Shown here: positions 21,985 through 32,815 of the stretch, one piece after another | Numbering within the stretch: the stretch's first letter is position 1 | Layout of the letters: each line of letters opens with the position of its first letter | Source: Lamellibrachia satsuma | Taxonomy: Eukaryota > Annelida > Polychaeta > Sabellida > Siboglinidae | Assembly (NCBI GenBank): GCA_033239005.1 | Contig: BSQZ01000130.1 | Coordinates: 307,501 to 371,500, forward strand | DNA length: 64,000 nucleotides | Reading direction: 5' to 3' | The notes under the pieces: generated by a model | The model's database searches: none | Seen by the model: only the letters and a program-made list of their open reading frames with translations | Told to the model about the DNA's origin: nothing | Made by a program: the position numbers and the translations under genes

Positions 21985-23990
21985 AAAGGTACAGAACTGT
22001 GCTGCTCGCCTCATTGCCCTTACAAGGAAATACGAACATATTACACCCGTGTTACACTGGCTGCCAGTTCATTTGCGAACAACTTACAAAGTCGTTTTGT
22101 TTACTTGTGAAGGTAACTATCGACCAGTCTAAATTTTGCCTGTTTTGTCAAACATTCTAGAACGAATTTTCCATAATCAGATGTTTGAATATGTACGGCA
22201 GAATAGCCTCATTTATGCTTTCTAATCAGATTTTCGGGCTGATCATTCAACTGACACCGCTTTGACGTTTCTCGCTGACAGATTGAAATTCAACATGGAC
22301 GATGGACTGTATGCAGGAATGAGACTAATCGACCTCGAAAAAGTGTTCGATACAGTTGATTACTCTATCTTGGCAACACAATTAAAAGTCATAGGTGCTG
22401 ACAGGCCTGCAGTATCATGGTTTGAATGTTATTTGTAGGGGAGAAAACAACTCGATAATGTAAATCGGAGGTTTTCTGAGCTGGGTAACGTTACATGTGG
22501 TGTACCACAGGGGTCCATTTTAGGCCCTCTGCTTTTTATCATTTATTTTAGTGACATAGTTTAAAGTGTAAACTGTGACCTTTTCTTATATGCAGATGAT
22601 TCTACCTTGCTGGTTAGTGGTAAATGCCCAACAAAAATTGAAAGGAAACTTAACCTCGAATTAAAATCATTAAGTGGCTGGCTAGAAGAAAACAAGCTCT
22701 CCATTCATTTAGGGAAGATAGAGAGCATTTTGTTTGCGTCTAAAAACAGATTAGCAAAAGTAAATTTATGATACTATATTGTAATGGTTTCAATGTAGAA
22801 GCTGAAAAACTGTAGTCAAGAATGTAAATGCTAAATTAAAGTGTTTAATAGAAAAGGTGCTTTGTTTGGTATGACGGAGAGAACAATATTGTGCACTGCG
22901 TTATTCCAGTTACATTTTGATTTTGCCTGCAATGCGTGGTACAGGAGTTTAGACACAGCAATCAAGAATAAATTGCAAACAGCTCAGAATAAGATAATTA
23001 CTTATCTCCTCAACTATGATTGTATGCGCCATATAGGTTTTATTTATTTTAAGAAAGCGAATTATCTAGACATAAAAGGAAGATTCGACTATCTTGCTCT
23101 TAGTGTAATGTATAGTGTTTTTTAATAATGCAGCTCCCTCTTACATGTGTGATATGAATAGAATCAGGCATATTTATAACACACGTGGAAGTAATGCATC
23201 CTACGTTGTGCCTCATGTCAAGGGTCAGGGTTGTAAAATGTTTTTATTTAATGGAATTAAATTGTAGAATGAACTTCCAGTAAATGTGAAAACAATTCAG
23301 AAAAAATATATGTTTAAAAAAGAATGTCAGACCATTTTAATGAATAGAATGAAGGGAATTAATGAAAATGAATTTGTATATTAGCATGTCTGCTGTTTTA
23401 GTAGTTAGTTCATTCAGTCTTTTACATGTTCTTATCATTTGTCTCGACTCTTATTGATTGTGTTTCTTTTAAAGGTCCACTATGGAAATAAGATGATTGC
23501 ACTTGTGCAATTTCTTTTAGTGCTCCTTTTTATTGTATTTTTTTCCATGTATATGTACTGTAATGTGTTATAAATAAAATACATCATCATCATACTTACT
23601 GTGCCTTAAATGGTCTGGTGCCGGACTACCTGGCTACCGCCCCATTAACAGAACTCTACGATCTGCTTTGCTGCAAGCGCTTTTATCCAGTGGTCAACGC
23701 CCTTTTGATCGTCCTTCAGAACCAGGCCCTCTACTCTGACCGAACCACGTGATTTTAATATGTGCTTCTGTATTTTTTTTTAAACTGCTTGTTTATTCCA
23801 GCCCGATTTATTACTTATCTTCGTGACATGTTCAATCTAGCTTATACATTGTAATCTTCTTCACCTCAACTGCTTCGAGTTCCATAAGTACTTTAAATAA
23901 CTACCATTTTGACTGTGATGATAATTATTAGTAATGTTCCAGTTGGACTTTCAATGTCTTCCTACATGCTCGCATGCTTTTTTAATTCAG
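21985..23990 (+). mobile_element. LINE relic A interrupted by a nested LINE
   Basis: The left piece (21985-22105) is an RT C-terminus: KVQNCAARLIALTRKY, then LHWLPVHLRTTYKVVLFT. The expected next block (ALNGLVPDYLATAPLTEL) is found 1.5 kb later at about 23605, in a frame that continues the first. The interruption is LINE B. Short similar words (ACTTGTG and ACTTACTGTG) at the two junctions are candidate target-site duplications. Confidence 0.8.
22106..23590 (+). mobile_element. LINE B, nested in LINE A (RT relic with ATC tail)
   Basis: RT blocks run from the 5' truncation point: NYRPV, FRADHSTDTALTFLADRLKF, LEKVFDTVDYSILATQLK, NVTCGVPQGSILGPLLF and FLYADDSTLLVSGK (catalytic box near 22589), then WLEENKLSIHLGKIESILF. 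The C-terminal region spans 22841-23380. A polyadenylation-like ATAAATAAAATA with a CATCATCATCAT tail ends near 23590. There are stops at the VDYS-to-YL boundary and elsewhere, but most of the frame is readable. Confidence 0.85.
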
Positions 23991-24170
23991 TTATTTAGTA
24001 TGACGATGAACAATAACTTCGTCAATCCGTGGCTGATTTAGAGTAGTACTCTGTAGTATAGAGTAAAGTAGTTAAATATTATTTAGTAAATGAAACACAT
24101 ATATCAGTTAGGACTTGTGAATTGTAGTTATTAGTAATAATATGTATATAGTATAAAATATTATTATAGA

Positions 24171-24288
<118 letters not shown>

Positions 24289-25245
24289 ATGGGCAGTTAT
24301 CGGGGTGATAAAATCTTGCTCGCCACGCCCATCTTGCGATGGTACTTGAAGCATGGATTCGAGGTTACGCGCGTCTATCATGTCATCGAGAACACTTCGA
24401 TCCTGTGCTTCGGACGGTTCGGCGATGCAATGTCCTCGGCTCGACGCGAGGGTAACGTCCACCCACACAAGGCTATCATCGCAGACACCACTATGCTCGT
24501 GGGGAACTCGGAAAGACCATCACCAACGCGGACCGACATCGTGACGTGAAGTACTGCACGGAGGTTTTGGCGTCGACCAAGGTCAACGACCGACGGTTCC
24601 GTCAACTCGACGTCAACGTCGACAATGTATACCAGATCAAGATGAGTAAGAAAACCGTCACGTATGGTCTGCCCGTTCAAGTGGGATTCTCCGTTCTGCA
24701 GTACGACAAGATGAGCATGTAGCAGTTCTACTACGACTTTATCAACAGGAACCTGGAGCGTCATATTGTTCAGTACTGGTTGATGGACAATGATTCAGCC
24801 TATTTGGCATTGGCCGGTGAGTCCGTTGGTGACTTATTCACCCCGGATCTACGAGAACCTTACTTACGGCACCGCTCCGAATGGATCTCATCCAAATGTT
24901 GTGCCGACCATCAGACCGAGTACATGAACTGGTGAATCGCCGGTCGCCCGTAGTCAGTCACCGACCCATGCTACTTCGCGCGCAATGCGTACGATAAGAG
25001 GACCCTGGGTCTGTTCAAGGTGGATTTGACAGGTGGCGGGTTCGTAGGATCGTGTAGCAAGGAGTACTAATGTTTCGGCGTTACCGACAAGAACAGCACC
25101 AAATGACAGAGCAAACTTCACGCGCGAGAAGTTCGTGCAAGAGGCTTTCAAAGACGCTACGGTTATCTATTGTTCAGTCTCAAACAGTAGAAGCCCGAGT
25201 ATCTGCGTCTGCGCACGACCATCTTTGAAAACAACGGTGTTCCTT
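24289..25245 (+). pseudogene. Polinton DNA polymerase B, C-terminal fragment
   Basis: The first frame (24289-24549) has the LLATPILRWYLKHGFEVTRV block, then CFGRFGDAMSSARREG and ADTTMLVGNS, the palm motif B region of organellar/viral-type family B polymerases. After frame changes the palm motif C appears as a DNDS variant of DTDS (about 24785). A ring of downstream blocks including the FVQEAFKDA region follows to about 25240. Polintons use this enzyme for protein-primed self-replication. At least three stops and two frameshifts are visible. Confidence 0.8.
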
Positions 25246-25369
25246 AAGTGACATTGCTGAAGGTATAAAAAAGATCGAGTGTGTGGTTCGTCTCTTCATT
25301 CGCCCGATGTTTGAACTCGTGAAGAGACACATTCTGTGAATACAGGCCAACGCTGGCTAGTTCATCCTG

Positions 25370-26240
25370 CCCCACCCCCGGGTTAAAACGAAGTTTTAAC
25401 CTGGATTTAACCTGGGTTGGGCTAAACAACCAAATTTTGGTTAATCTGGATTAAACCCGGGTGGCTCTGTGGCTCTGATAATTGATTTAACTGTATGTGC
25501 TACATGCTGAATTATCCAGTTATTGACAGTGAACACAAGTGCTGATAGGGTGGATAACACTTGCCAGTCTCCAAGGCTCAATATCCCCTCTGTACTTTAA
25601 CCTCCAAGCTGACACCAGACTATATAGGTGCAGGTTTTCTGATTTTAATCACTTCACTTCAGAAGAAGAAGATTCGGCTAACGAATCATGGCAATTTCTG
25701 TTGTGAGGGCAACAAAGGCATTTTTTTACTAAGGCCAACTGATAAAAGTCCCTTTTGATATGGATTTCCTGGTCTGATTTAGACAAATGAAAGGATTATG
25801 GTCTGAATTGGTAACCAGTAAAAGTTGTTTACATACATTGCGTATTAACGGTAACCATATTAACTTGGGGTTTCTGGCTGGCTAAAATACCAACAACTGA
25901 AGGGAAATATGTATAGCTTCTATGCATTCAGTGTGCAAAAAAGTTGTATCAATCAATAACATGATTATCATGATAGGTAGACACATTGACATACCTATTT
26001 AACATTTAGAGCAATTTTGGTCTTTTATTGCATCAATGATATGACACCAATGTTAAACCATCATCAACTATTAATATTGAGAATATCCCCCAATAATACC
26101 ATCCTCAGTTCTCAGAGTAAAGTCCAGTTTACCCCACGTTTAACCCTGTTAAACTAGTAAAACCTGTTTTTATTCCACGAGGCTAGGCAAAACCAGATTA
26201 TGCAGGGTTAAACTCCAAACCTGATACAGGCGCTGAATAG
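25370..26240. other. Insertion-like AT-rich interval between Polinton genes, bounded by GGGTTAAA-type motifs
   Basis: The left side has CCCCGGGTTAAAACG, TTTAACCTGGATTTAACC and TGGATTAAACCCGGG. The right side has TTTAACCCTGTTAAAC and GCAGGGTTAAACTCC. The base composition in between is AT-rich like the host, unlike the Polinton genes on both sides. A small non-autonomous DNA element inserted into the Polinton is the simplest reading, but clean terminal repeats are not evident. Confidence 0.4.
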
Positions 26241-26244
26241 ATAC

Positions 26245-26520
26245 ATGAGCACCATTTTGAGAAGAGCCATCGTCGTTATCGCCGACGCCGAACTTCTTTG
26301 CGCTCTGACGGATTGTGCCTACATATTGAAAGCGAACGTTCTGTTGAACGAAGCACAGATGCAGCGGTTGAGAAAATACATAAAAGTACGCGATTTGTCT
26401 CGGAGACGTTTGCCCGCTGCCAGGAGGAGACGCATCTTACTACAACAGCAGGTCGGTGATGGACAGGGCTGGGGCTTCCCATCGGCTTTTATAGCTCCGT
26501 TGGCAATTTAGATCTTTCTC
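26245..26520 (+). pseudogene. Polinton small ORF (hydrophobic-basic, conserved in the group)
   Basis: This 88-codon frame has the N-terminal helix ending ALTDCAYILKANVLLNEAQ and a basic stretch RRRLPAARRRR. It matches a small conserved ORF that precedes the capsid block in many invertebrate Polinton copies. Its role is unknown to me. It is truncated relative to the usual form by a stop near 26510. Confidence 0.55.
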
Positions 26521-26596
26521 AGAGAGGTGCTTCTCAAGTACATGGAACACACACGCGATTGCTGGACACCCTTCGCTATCACCATCGTCAACACCG

Positions 26597-27190
26597 ATGG
26601 ACACCGTCGATAGGGAGGTGCAAGACCTCGATGAAGAGATGATGTCCATCATCGACAGAAAGGACTTCAACGACAGAGTCACATGGTATAATCAGGTATT
26701 GCAGCAACATATCGCCTTGTCCGGTGAACGTTCCAAAGAACCGGAACGCGTAGTCGCGGAGAACGAGGCAAAAGATTCGATACCCGTAGCAAAAGAAACA
26801 TCAACAGGAGCAGTAGCAGCAGCACTCCTAGGGAGGGTGGTAGCAGCAGCTTAGAGGCCGACATTGTGGACATCGTTCCCAAAATTATGGAGGCCAAAGC
26901 CAGGCGATTAATGGACCGTCTCAAAAGAGATATCGCGTCGACCGATCGCGGCGAACTGATACACGAGGATGTGCCTGTCGCCGGAAGTAACGTGGACCGA
27001 TCTGTTGCGAAAGAGAAAGAGCGATGATTCGACGAGCTGGGCAGCCATTTGCACAACAGAGACATCAACCTGCCCATGGAGTTGGTCGGTAACGTTGCTA
27101 GGAGATCCTACGTACGAGAATCTAAGGCTCCTCCTCGAGCAGCTACAATTCCTCGAGCAACTGCTGCATCTGTTCCACGAAGATCCCTAA
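26597..27190 (+). pseudogene. Polinton small ORF with YNQVLQ motif
   Basis: An acidic start (VDREVQDLDEEMMSIIDRK) leads to TWYNQVLQQHIAL, a motif pair common in a coiled-coil ORF of invertebrate Polintons. The frame breaks near 26850. Fragments in other frames continue to about 27190 (for example LRLLLEQLQFLEQLLHLF). Confidence 0.55.
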
Positions 27191-27399
27191 TCGAGGTATA
27201 GTGACATTAGAATGTCGGTCAGTCGTCTTCGTTGTGGGCGTGGCAGTGCGTGTCCAACTGTACGCCAGCACCCTCGTCACTCATCATCTTCATCAGGAAG
27301 TGTGCTGCGGGGTCAACGTCAAAACCAACGAGTCGAAAATCTTTAAATTAGGAGGCCGCGCCAGCTCACCGTAGAGGAACTGTATTATCAGGTCGTGTA

Positions 27400-28390
27400 C
27401 ATCGACTACCTCGATTATCGACGCAATGGCAACAATGGCGATGAGTCAACAACACAAAAAAATCTAACAAAGAGAAATGGTCTACTTCGACCGGAAAAGG
27501 TGGAAAGTTACGACAGAACGGCGGAGTCAACGCCTTGCCGTGCGTCGCGCGCCTGCCGAAAAAAATTACTCGACAATGGTTGTCCGAACATTCCCTGAAA
27601 ACCGATGAGAACTCGGTTCAAGAGACGATAGGTATTCGTGGAAGAACTGAACCAGCAGTGGTAGGTCGATCTCTTCGACATAAAACTCAACGACAGCATC
27701 GCCTTTTTGTTGACGGTGATCAACGTCTTTTCCAAGAAGGCCTGGTGCACTCCGCTATAGAACAAGTCGGCGTCGTCGATGGTGTAACACAATGCTGATA
27801 ACACAATGCTGGTCGACGTCGCGTCTACGACGCTGCAGAACGACATGAGTCTCGAATTCCTGAACTGTCACTTACATACTCTGTTCAAGAAAGCCGGTAT
27901 CCAACATTTCTCCACATACAACGAAGTGATCAAGGTGAGTATCATCGATAGGTTCAAGTGAACGTTGAAAACGTGCATGTGGCGATATCTGACGAAACAC
28001 GAGACGTGGCGATACACCAACGTCCTTAAGGACTTTGTGCAGCCGAACAATGACTCCCCCCCCAAACACACACACACACACACGCACGCACGCACGCACA
28101 CACACACACACACACACACCGCTGCGTCGGTATGGCTTCGTCGCAGATTAGTGCGGCGAATCTAGAAGAGGTGTGGTAGCACTTGCACTGTAAGAGGAAC
28201 TGTTCAGAAAAGGGTACTTGGCAAATTGGAGCGAGGAGATATCCACTATACGCGAGGTTTAACCCTCTGACTCGCCGTGTACCGGTTGATCGACGATCTC
28301 GGCGAGGTGCTGGGCTTAACCTTCTAAGAACCGGAGCTGCAGAAGGTGCACCGCGTGAAATCGGTATTGCAGCTACACAAGGTAGGTAGG
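27400..28390 (+). pseudogene. Polinton retroviral-like integrase
   Basis: A core block with the first catalytic Asp (VDLFDIKLND) leads to LLTVINVFSKKAW near 27700. A second block (FLNCHLHTLFKKAGIQHFST) lies near 27865, with the YNEV segment just after. The C-terminal SH3-like block GYLANWSEEIST is near 28212. A (CA)n tract (about 28066-28118) splits the core from the C-terminus. The DxxxEF region is too degraded to place the second Asp. The integrase inserts the linear element into host DNA and is a Polinton hallmark. Confidence 0.75.
28066..28118. repeat. (CA)n/(CGCA)n microsatellite inside the integrase relic
   Basis: CA and CGCA units, expanded within the former coding region. Confidence 0.95.
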
Positions 28391-28707
28391 TGAACGGAGA
28401 CTTTGGTACGGCTATCAAAAGTGTATCGATGCCGAGGTTATACATACTAGTTGCGCGTCTGTCGTCGCTTCATTCGAATGATGACAGACGAGATGTTAAC
28501 AGAGGTCTCCATGACGCAGAAGACAGTACTGATGCGCAGAACGATGTCGACAGCGCTCCTTGGCATCTCTTCGGTACCGTGTGTCCCAAAGAAGAGTTCG
28601 ACTTGTGTCAGGTCAAAGTCTTGTACACGATCGTCTTGATCAGCATCTACAACCTGACGACCGGTCACGAGAACTATAATCTGTGAACGCCCCTGTTCAG
28701 CAGTTCG

Positions 28708-29481
28708 TTGGGTTACCTCCTGCCGGGTCCCATTTTAAAAGTCATGACTGATTTCTACCTGACTCTGCCTAGGAACGCTTCCATGATGGTGCATCCCGAT
28801 AACACGTTGGCTCGTTATACCATGGTCTTACCTCAACATATCCCGCTGTCTGGCGAGTGGGAGTGCGGGCTGGCAGAAGTGCGATACTTCTACAGTTGGT
28901 ACAACGTTCGATCGGAAGATACCTGGTTCTTCCTCAACGAGACCGTCCCTACTGAACTTACTCCGAGTACGAAGATCTACGCTGAGAATTACCACGGTCT
29001 AATTACATTGATAGACCATGCCAACAAAGTGCTGAAACGTATGTGGATGGAGAGTGTACGGGCGAAGGTGAACGACAGCATCATCACTCAAACAATGAAG
29101 TTGCACATGTCACCGAACACCGAGTTCACAGTTCCTTACCAGAGTGTGATGGGAACCGTGTTAGGATTCCAATCACACCGACCCAACATTAGGAAGAAAG
29201 GATCCCTGTCTCACGCCGTCAGCCACAGTGACTTTGCCGCCCAAAGGGACTCCCGGTGGTCTGTACTTATTCCGCAAAGAGGCCAATATTGTGGTAAACA
29301 TGACCCAAGGTCTACACGGACGTTGTGGAATCTCGCATCGTCGGCGATAGTCTCGTCCCGTTATTGCGGACCTTCCCGATTCGCAGATATGAGGGCACAA
29401 CGATATTTGATCGTTTCAGTAACAACCACTACGGGCCTTTGTTGTGCAAAGAGTTCGAAACGTAGGACCGGCCTATTCTGA
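28708..29481 (+). pseudogene. Polinton jelly-roll-like virion protein (minor capsid/penton type)
   Basis: The frame begins MTDFYLTLPRNASMM after a short lead (Met at 28744) and continues with WECGLAEVRYFYSWYNV and LGF-type blocks up to about 29165. It then runs on without recognisable content, which points to a frameshift near 29180 with the true frame lost. The conserved start and W-E-x-x-L-A-E block mark a Polinton virion gene that I take to be the minor capsid (penton-like) protein. That functional assignment is inferred from gene order. Confidence 0.6.
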
Positions 29482-29499
29482 AGATGAAATACAACGACT

Positions 29500-29775
29500 A
29501 TTAGGCCCGATAGGGGTTTGTGCACTGCACTACTTTTTCGGTGCCCGATACCATCGGGGACACGGGATGGGTAGCCTGTTCGGCGACCTGCATGACATTC
29601 ATCAAGAAAGGATCCGTTGCATTAGGAAAGGAAGCGTTGAAGACCGGCGAACGCATCGCCGACGACGTCATGTCCGGTCAGAAAATAAAAAAGGCGGTCA
29701 AACGACATCACTGACGCCGGTATGAAAGTTGGGTTGAGTGGCCTTTTGAACCACAGCGTGCGATCTCGTAAACGT
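29500..29775 (+). pseudogene. Polinton small basic virion protein (pVI-like)
   Basis: Across two frames there is a glycine-rich start (RGHGMGSLFGDL) and then KEALKTGERIADDVMSGQ followed by a Lys/Arg-rich tail. This small basic pattern between the two capsid genes is typical of Polintons and is compared in the literature with adenovirus-type pVI. There is one frameshift near 29600 and a stop near 29710. Confidence 0.6.
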
Positions 29776-29864
29776 ATAAAACGCGCGCCTACGAAGAAAC
29801 GAGTTACTACAGTGCCGATAGAGCTTAAGCGACAGAAAACGATCACGAGGAAACGTCAGCTTTC

Positions 29865-30800
29865 TTGCATAGACATTCGCGCGAGGGGGTTAAAAGCGAG
29901 CTCAATCTCTTTACCGTGCCCCCGATTAAGAACAGCATCGTTCACAGCCATATAGTCGAACATCAGCCCATGGACTCTCTTGCCTCGGATGGACCGATAA
30001 CATTCTTGATACGCGCATCGGGAGATGACTACCTGGATCTCGCCAACACGTTCCTCCACATACATGCGAAGGCAAACCGAGCCGATGGGAGCGACCTCGA
30101 CATGAACGACCCCGTGAGTCCGGTGAACAACTGGCTGCAATCGCTATTCAATCAAGTCGACGTCTACATAAACGATACGCTCGTGAACCATTCATTTGTT
30201 GAACACGCATCCGTATAGCGGCTACAACGAGACGCTGTCGAATTAGCTGTGGACAAGGACACGGTCACTCACTCACATGGATGGCGTCTAGAAATCCGAC
30301 GGTGCTGCTGCTAATGCAAGTTTCATGGCTCGACCAGAAGACATCGTCGAAATGATAATTTATTGAACAATCACGTCGATGTCAAAATACGACTGGTGTG
30401 AAGCAAGAACGCATTCGCTCTCATGGTGGGTGGGGTCAACCCCCTAACAAAATACATCAGCAACGTCACCTTGTTCGCGAAGAGGGCAATCCTGAATCCG
30501 CACACATCAAAGCCCTCGAGAAGAGTACATCCAATTATCCGATGCGTTCCGTCGATTGCAAGATCTACTCCATTCCCGCGGTAGCCCGCTCGAAAACGCA
30601 CGAGAACACTCTGCAGATTGCCAGACTGCCGATCGATGCTTTCCCCGTCGACTTCGTGTGCAACACTGACGACGGCGATGAACCGTGCAAATATTGGATA
30701 GCGCCGGACGCGGCGATTGATTTTGCTCGTACGGCCTGCCACCACGACACGCGCGTTCCGCACCTTCATGAACGAACATTGCTCCGAGTGGAATCATAAT
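29865..30800 (+). pseudogene. Polinton major virion protein (F54H12.2-type)
   Basis: The frame 29865-30218 has the block SELNLFTVPPIKNSIVHSHI, then GDDYLDLANTFLHI and PVSPVNNWLQSLFNQVDVYI. This family is often labelled as uncharacterized F54H12.2-like in invertebrate genomes. After a frameshift at about 30200 it continues through NKIHQQRHL-type sequence and SNYPMRSVDCKIYSIPA (about 30535) to a stop at 30797. It is probably the capsid hexon-like protein. It ends well short of the usual C-terminus. Confidence 0.7.
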
Positions 30801-31050
30801 GACAAGAGACTTCAGAATCCTCTATCTAACGTTTGAGGAGAATATTGTGTAGCTGATCTATTACTTCGTTGTAACGGCTTTCTGATGAGGATGCACAGAT
30901 TTAGTCGCTAACGATTGCCACATGTTTGATTGGCTTAAACAGATGAGAGAGTGTATACTATTTTATTGTACATCATACATCGATTGAACCTCTGGCGCAA
31001 TGGAAGCACGACTAAGCTAAGGATCTCTGGCGTGGTATTCAACACCCGCA

Positions 31051-31100
31051 AGTGGCATAATTGTCACCATATTGTTGTGGTAGTAGTACTACTACTACAT

Positions 31101-31131
<31 letters not shown>

Positions 31132-31157
31132 GCTAGTACCACTACTACTACTACTAC

Positions 31158-31204
<47 letters not shown>

Positions 31205-31240
31205 CTACTACCACAACAATATGGTGACAATGATGCCACT
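31051..31240. repeat. 190-nt hairpin: 48-bp inverted repeats around (ACT)n/(AGT)n
   Basis: 31051-31098 is the reverse complement of 31193-31240 with a single mismatch. Between them lie (ACT)n and (AGT)n runs that also pair with each other, so the whole segment can fold into one long stem with a small loop near 31155. Each arm combines unique sequence (AGTGGCATNATTGTCACC, ATATTGTTGTGG) with repeat units. Confidence 0.95.
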
Positions 31241-31244
31241 TACT

Positions 31245-32300
31245 ATATATGTGCACTCATGCAATACCGTGTTTTGTTCGTTTTTCGATTAGTCTTCAGG
31301 CGATACAATCCGCACCACTCGCACACCCCTTGACCTATCTTAATAGATGCGCATCCATGAACTATGACCAATGTTGACCACTGGCTGATGACCAGCAGAC
31401 ACTTCGTATATGGTACGGTTACGTTTAGATAGGGTTACTCCTAGTGTTAGTGGCCTTTGACCCTTGGGTATTTTAGAGATGGCGTCATGTCTATTTTGGT
31501 AACCTAAAAAATTAACCCTCATTAATAATACTTGGTATACGTAGTATAAACAAATGTAGGGATTAATTCAATTAGTCTGTTGAGGGGTTGTATATATAAC
31601 TCAGAGGGTTCATCTCAAACTATAAGGGGTCATTTCCCTATAAGGGTCCTCACTAAGTATAAGGGGTCGTATCAAACGAACATGTGAAAGTAAATACACT
31701 TTCAATTGTACACACGTTTTTACTGCGCAATCAGCAGCGCACAGTGAGAAGGCAGAGCCGCCGAACTTAGGGGCGTATCAACACCTCGCCAGAGGCTCAA
31801 CAAAAGTCAGTGACTCTCTCCTATCATGTGGGGATCTTCCCGGCATGCATTGTGGTAGTTCCGGTCAAGTGAAGGTGTTATTTTGGTCAGTAAGGTGATC
31901 AAGGTTTATCGAAAGTGGTCATTCGGAAGGTCGAATGTCATGAGTGTTCAGTTGAAGTCCATTATTTTCATCATTTCCGTGAGAGGTCAACTAAAAATCG
32001 TATAAAGCGAACACGTGAAAGAAACACCCACATAACCTTATGAGAAGACCCCTTATGATAGTCAAATACGTAGATATGACACCTCATTTCGGTTACGGTG
32101 ATGTTATTGAGACGAACCCTGTGCCGATATATTAGCTAACAGTTGTCACTTGTTCAATTGGCTTAAAACCCCGAGAGAGGGTAATTTGAAATATTACATG
32201 TCCTGTAACTTGCTTTATTCATATCACTCAGTGAACAAGCAACTGCCGTGGTACACGCGCACTCGTAAGCTGGATATTTCAGCCAGTAGTTACTAAATAT
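31245..32300. other. Non-coding, short TATAAGGGGTC echoes
   Basis: No gene seen. TATAAGGGGTC recurs in 31600-31670, and ACATGTGAAAG/ACACGTGAAAG recurs at 31680 and 32010. Confidence 0.4.
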
Positions 32301-32308
32301 GAACTTTC

Positions 32309-32815
32309 TAGAGTCATTGGCTGGAAGAAAAATAAGTCAAGGTAGTTATTATAAGGTAGCTAGGGGCGCTAGTTAAACAGAATGAAGGTTAAGGTTTTAC
32401 ATACATACTTATTAGAGCCGTTGTTTTGAAAGAAAAACAGATTAAGATAGTATATATATATATATAGGATCGATAAGGCCGCTTCTTGGACAGAATGTAG
32501 GTTAAGTTAATGTCCACGTGTTCGACCGTCGAGTCAACGAGGACCACTCTAGTCATCTGGGGTTAGTTGGGGCTGGATCTGTTGAGTGCGCATATGGCTG
32601 ACAAGGCCAATCCGTGCACGGAAGGTACGTTGGCAGTTGGGACAGGGGATGAGGGGGACGTCATATTGAGAACTGCTGGCTCAGGCTTTCCTGGTTTGCC
32701 TCCTTTGCTCTGTTGCAGCTGTCCTGTTGGCCTCGCATATCTTGGAGCCTTTGTGCACGGAGGAACGCCACTTGGTCCGGTCCATGGCGGTTTGTTCCCA
32801 GGAGTCTGGGGTGAT
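32309..32815. repeat. ~500-bp duplicated unit, copy A (satellite plus LINE 3' end)
   Basis: Matches 34803-35305 closely from TCTAGAGT-ATTGGCTGGAAG through GGAGTCTGGGGTGAT. Copy B lacks part of the TATATA run. Both copies have the same satellite/LINE junction, so the unit was duplicated after the LINE had inserted. Confidence 0.9.
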
